Below are positions 31,738 to 33,941 of a DNA stretch of 33,941 nucleotides, piece by piece (position 1 is the stretch's first letter; each line of letters begins with the position of its first letter). A program made the translations under genes and the position numbers. The DNA comes from a bacterium BMS3Bbin13 (lineage in GTDB: Bacteria > Pseudomonadota > Gammaproteobacteria > 21-64-14), in contig BDTW01000054.1 of assembly GCA_002897735.1 (NCBI GenBank), positions 1-33,941 of the forward strand, given 5' to 3'. Below the pieces are notes generated by a model. It was given only the letters and a program-made list of their open reading frames with translations. It ran no database searches and was not told the DNA's origin.

Positions 31738-32582
31738 CCCGAACCGCCCTCCCCGGCGCGACACTCATAAGCGCCGAAGATCTGGCCCGTACCGCCCGGC
31801 GCGTGTGCATCGTAATACAGGGAAGTGAGCCGCAAGTCCGCACTCGGGTCGAGCGCCGGCCCCTCGAGGATCGAATCATATTCGGAACCGCCGAGGAGCC
31901 GATGGGCATGGGTCAGATAGAGTCGGTCGAGGACCCCGGCCGAGACCAGGGTATAGAGCAGTTGGGGTCCGGCGACGGCGCACAGACTGTAATAGCCCTG
32001 CTCCACGAGGGCATCGACGAGGCGCCGGCCCTCGACGCGACGCCCGTTCCCGGCGAACAGCACGCGCAGCCCGAGGCGCTCCAGGGCATCGACCCGCTCC
32101 GGATCGGCACCTTCTCCGGTCACGACATAGAAGGCCCGTTGGTGCAGGTCGAGCCCCGCCGGGACCGGCAGATCCAGGCTGGCGCTCACCACCGCCACCG
32201 CCGGCTGCGACGCCAACCCCTGCGCCTTGCGCCAGTCCAGCAGGTCCGCGTACGGCGCCCGGGTACTCACCGGGAGGTGATCCTGCGCCTGTCCCTGCGC
32301 CAAGTCCCGGAGATAGCGGGCACTCGTGATGAGCACGTGGGCCTGTGCGGCGAGTTCCTGGAACAGCCGCCAGTCCCGCGGATTGGCGATGGCCGCGGGC
32401 ACCCGGTGGCGGCGCGTGCCGGGCTCGACCAGCGCGATGCGCCCGTCGAGACTGGCGATGAAGTTGCTGTAGACCACCGGCTTTGCGGCGTCGGCGCGGT
32501 GCAGCCCGTGAGCGAGGTAGGCACCGGCGAGGGCCACCGGAGTCGGCGGTCCGGGATAGAGACGCAGCAAGGGCTCGCTCAT
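31731..32582 (-). CDS. RibD C-terminal-domain reductase (dihydrofolate-reductase fold)
   Basis: A 283-residue protein with the RibD_C / pyrimidine-reductase fold. Typical elements are VVYSNFIASLDGRIALVEPG near residues 36-55, the HVLITSARYLRD segment, then GLRVLFAGNGRRVEGRRLVDAL, and LYTLVSAGVLDRLYLTHAHRLLGG near the C-terminus. No cytidine-deaminase domain is present, so it is not a full RibD. It would be an NADPH-dependent reductase of a pterin or pyrimidine, substrate unknown. ATG 32582 follows AGGAA at about nine bases. Its promoter region is shared with the candidate CRP site and small RNA on the other strand. Confidence 0.8.
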   Translation of the reverse strand: MSEPLLRLYPGPPTPVALAGAYLAHGLHRADAAKPVVYSNFIASLDGRIALVEPGTRRHRVPAAIANPRDWRLFQELAAQAHVLITSARYLRDLAQGQAQDHLPVSTRAPYADLLDWRKAQGLASQPAVAVVSASLDLPVPAGLDLHQRAFYVVTGEGADPERVDALERLGLRVLFAGNGRRVEGRRLVDALVEQGYYSLCAVAGPQLLYTLVSAGVLDRLYLTHAHRLLGGSEYDSILEGPALDPSADLRLTSLYYDAHAPGGTGQIFGAYECRAGEGGSGR

Positions 32583-32637
32583 ATCCGTTAGGTTCCTGAA
32601 GGCTGTGGGCGAGGGGCGCCGGCGCCGGTACGGAAAG

Positions 32638-32680
32638 TGTGACGCACCTCACATTCTCAGTGTGCGCGGTTTCTCAGAAT
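32638..32680 (+). promoter_or_regulatory. CRP-type site with class II promoter
   Basis: TGTGA-CGCACC-TCACA (32638-32653) is a perfect match to the CRP/Vfr core half-sites with the correct 6-base spacer, flanked by AAAG and TTCT, as in the consensus. A -10-like CAGAAT (4/6) at 32675-32680 predicts a start at about 32687, placing the site centre at -41.5, the class II activation position. It could also act on the minus-strand RibD-C gene, whose start is about 60 bases away. Confidence 0.55.
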
Positions 32681-32686
32681 CCCGGC

Positions 32687-32799
32687 CGGCCCATCCACCA
32701 TACTACCCCCGTTCTCGGTCCCCAAGTGCTCGGAGCGGGAACCTCCTCTTGGACACAATCCAAGATTCCAGCCGGCGACCCCTCGCCGGCTTTTTTTTT
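32687..32799 (+). ncRNA. Candidate CRP-controlled small RNA, about 113 nt
   Basis: A predicted plus-strand transcript from the class II promoter to a strong terminator, with no ATG inside. It folds into three stems: CCCGTTCT/GGAGCGGG type (32708-32715 with 32732-32739, two G-U pairs), CTTGGA-CACAA-TCCAAG (32748-32764), and the terminator. The linker before the second stem carries ACCTCCTCTT (32741-32750), complementary to a ribosome-binding site, as in several known regulatory RNAs. CCTCC could instead pair with GGAG at 32732-32735. The start site is predicted only. No known RNA family was recognised. Confidence 0.5.
32770..32799 (+). terminator. Strong intrinsic terminator
   Basis: AGCCGGCGA (32770-32778) pairs perfectly with TCGCCGGCT (32783-32791) around CCCC, followed by nine T (32791-32799). 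This is the only textbook intrinsic terminator in the window. No plus-strand gene ends before it, which points to a noncoding transcript. Confidence 0.9.
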
Positions 32800-32895
32800 G
32801 GCTCGAAGCCGGTCGGACTCAGGGGTTCGCCGCGAGGCGGGCGGGAGCCGGTTCCCCGGCCCGCAATCCCGCAACGGCACCGCAAGCGACGCTCG

Positions 32896-33330
32896 TCAGC
32901 CCGCGGGCGGTGCACCGAACAACCAGTAGTAACCGAAATTATAGAAGACGTGCAGGAGCATGGGCAGGCGCAGGCGCCGGTCGCGATCCATGAAATAACC
33001 GAACACCAGGGACGGAAAAAAGGTCAGCGCGGCCCACAGCGGCGGGTGGTGGATGAAGTGCAACGCGGCGAACAAGACGCTGGTGAGAAGATTCGCGGCG
33101 CTCAACGATCCGATGCCGCGCGTGCCCAGAACGTCGCGCAGCAACTGCTGCACCCCGCCGCGGAAAATGAACTCCTCGAGCAGCGGAAAGGCCAGCGCCG
33201 GAAGCACGAAGTCGAGCGGCGCACGCAACGGCCAGCCGAGATCCCCCGGGCGGGCACCCAGGACAAACAAAAACAGCCAGAAGAGCGGGCCGGCGGCGAG
33301 AGCCGCGACGAGCTTCCGGTCGCGCCACAT
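32896..33330 (-). CDS. CPBP-family glutamic intramembrane protease
   Basis: A 144-residue membrane protein, short for the family, with about four hydrophobic segments. The three CPBP motifs are intact: Glu52-Glu53...Arg57 (LLEEFIFRGG), Phe87...His91 (FAALHFI), and His127...Asn131 (LHVFYNFGYY). It would cut a membrane or prenylated substrate. Its small size and the flanking sequence (WRDRKLVAALAAGP, PLWAALTFFPSLVFGYF) remind me of the protease of JDVT-CTERM sorting systems, but no such substrate is in the window, so this is only a suggestion. ATG 33330 follows GGAGGGG. No operon partner is seen. Confidence 0.85.
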   Translation of the reverse strand: MWRDRKLVAALAAGPLFWLFLFVLGARPGDLGWPLRAPLDFVLPALAFPLLEEFIFRGGVQQLLRDVLGTRGIGSLSAANLLTSVLFAALHFIHHPPLWAALTFFPSLVFGYFMDRDRRLRLPMLLHVFYNFGYYWLFGAPPAG

Positions 33331-33941
33331 GGACCCCTCCGAGTGAGATCACGCCAGGAGAAAGGCGGCGGGGGCGATCCCCGAACGACCCGGCGCCGGA
33401 CTCCATGCCCTGCGCCGCCTCCCCGGGATTCTCACGGCGGTCGATTGAAACACCCTCGGGCCTCGGGATCCGGACCCGAGGTCTTTCGCCGCCCGTGAGC
33501 GACGATCAGTCGGATTGAGATGACCCGAACCTCCGGCCCCCGTTTCCCGAACGGTAAAGCGTCACACGACAACGCCCTGACCAGACAAGAAGCTTCAAAA
33601 ATAAACGAGCCTGCCGGGACACTTGAGAACTCACGGCGAGCATAACACGGCGGGAAAGCAAGTGGCAGGCAAAGACCGATCATCAGATTCGACAGCCACA
33701 CGATCCGGTCGCCGCCGCGTTAATTGCGCGCTCGATCACGCCGTTTGCCTTATCCCGATCCCCCACAGCATATGAACTTCGTTGGGCACCCTGCCCTTGA
33801 GCCCTTGAGAAATAGGCATACTATAATTGATGCTAAGCCGAATCCTCCGATCGTACAATATGCCGCGTCGGCACTATTCGAATAGTGCCGACGCGGCCTA
33901 ATACGCTGTTATGCCTCATAGGAACATCATCCGCTGAGAGG
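33331..33941. other. Gene-free right edge of lower GC
   Basis: No gene is supported in the last 610 bases. Base composition drops noticeably after about 33540. A tandem GCCCTTGAG repeat (33793-33809) lies 12 bases before a TATAAT (33822-33827), and a perfect 36-bp palindrome follows at 33862-33897. A 7-base inverted pair, AGGCATA (33814-33820) and TATGCCT (33910-33916), flanks them. A gene may begin beyond the window. Confidence 0.5.
33862..33897. repeat. Perfect 36-bp palindrome
   Basis: GCCGCGTCGGCACTATTC (33862-33879) is followed directly by its exact reverse complement (33880-33897). As RNA or single-stranded DNA it gives a 16-bp stem with a TCGA loop. It is followed by CCTAATA, not a T-tract. 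It resembles neither the GTAGG-linked palindromes nor the 92-bp element elsewhere in the window. Confidence 0.9.

Noticed and set aside
32687-32799. 6S RNA, SRP RNA or tmRNA as identity of the candidate transcript
   Set aside because: The lengths and conserved cores of these RNAs do not fit: no long bubble hairpin, no SRP tetraloop region and no tRNA-like ends.
33432-33701. 89-residue minus-strand ORF near the right edge
   Set aside because: No ribosome site, no family resemblance and no coding-type composition.
33797-33827. Sigma-70 promoter TTGAGC with TATAAT
   Set aside because: The spacer is 19 bases and no gene follows within the window. It is mentioned only in the edge description.
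33814-33916. Possible integron attC site formed by the palindrome and flanking GTTATGC
   Set aside because: GTTATGC does not fit the GTTRRRY core, no matching RYYYAAC lies at the other end, and no gene cassette or integrase is visible.

Overview
The window is a stretch of high-GC bacterial chromosome, most likely from a gammaproteobacterium. The indicators are an Rsd/AlgQ-type sigma-70 regulator, an IscR with the E. coli-type cysteine spacing, a SirB1-family protein, MltF, a YkgJ-type protein, and a MetX-family acyltransferase of the kind seen in Xanthomonas. I cannot name the genus. No tRNA, rRNA, CRISPR array, prophage or complete insertion sequence was found. Two parts look less GC-rich than the rest: the gene at 742-2283 and the gene-free last ~500 bases.

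Layout. 1-741 is gene-free with palindromic repeats. 742-6466 holds a helical-repeat protein of unlike base composition, a MetX/serine O-succinyltransferase-like enzyme with a small conserved partner, a DUF2784 membrane protein with an alpha/beta hydrolase, a hypothetical protein, and a 45-residue ORF. 6619-13918 holds an S41 peptidase, a PEBP-family protein, MltF, a SirB1-family protein, a YbaK-type deacylase and a DUF488 protein. 14771-21383 holds a KimA-like permease, a cardiolipin synthase, a Kef-type antiporter, YjbQ and Rsd. 21393-27980 is a complete minus-strand iron-sulfur operon in the order iscR-sufB-sufC-sufD-sufS-sufU-sufT-Rieske. 28326-33330 holds a YkgJ-type Cys-cluster protein, a REC plus degenerate GGDEF protein, a Nudix hydrolase, MazG, a RibD-C reductase and a CPBP intramembrane protease.

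How the parts work together. The suf operon is a self-contained Fe-S factory: SufS and SufU supply sulfur, SufBCD is the scaffold, SufT probably helps maturation, and IscR senses cluster supply. Its promoter carries a long dyad over the start site that is a good candidate operator. The permease, the antiporter and the cardiolipin synthase suggest an ion and envelope homeostasis neighbourhood. MazG and the Nudix hydrolase are nucleotide housecleaning enzymes.

Most notable observations. (1) A probable small RNA at about 32687-32799: a perfect TGTGA-N6-TCACA site lies 41.5 bases upstream of a predicted start, and a textbook terminator ends a transcript with no ORF but with an exposed CCTCC run. 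(2) The candidate IscR operator. (3) A 107-bp tandem array of GC-rich palindromes that exactly fills a convergent gene junction, with relatives dispersed in other gaps. (4) Perfect stem-loops that contain or abut the stop codons of three convergent gene pairs. (5) A perfect 36-bp palindrome near the right edge with no gene beside it.
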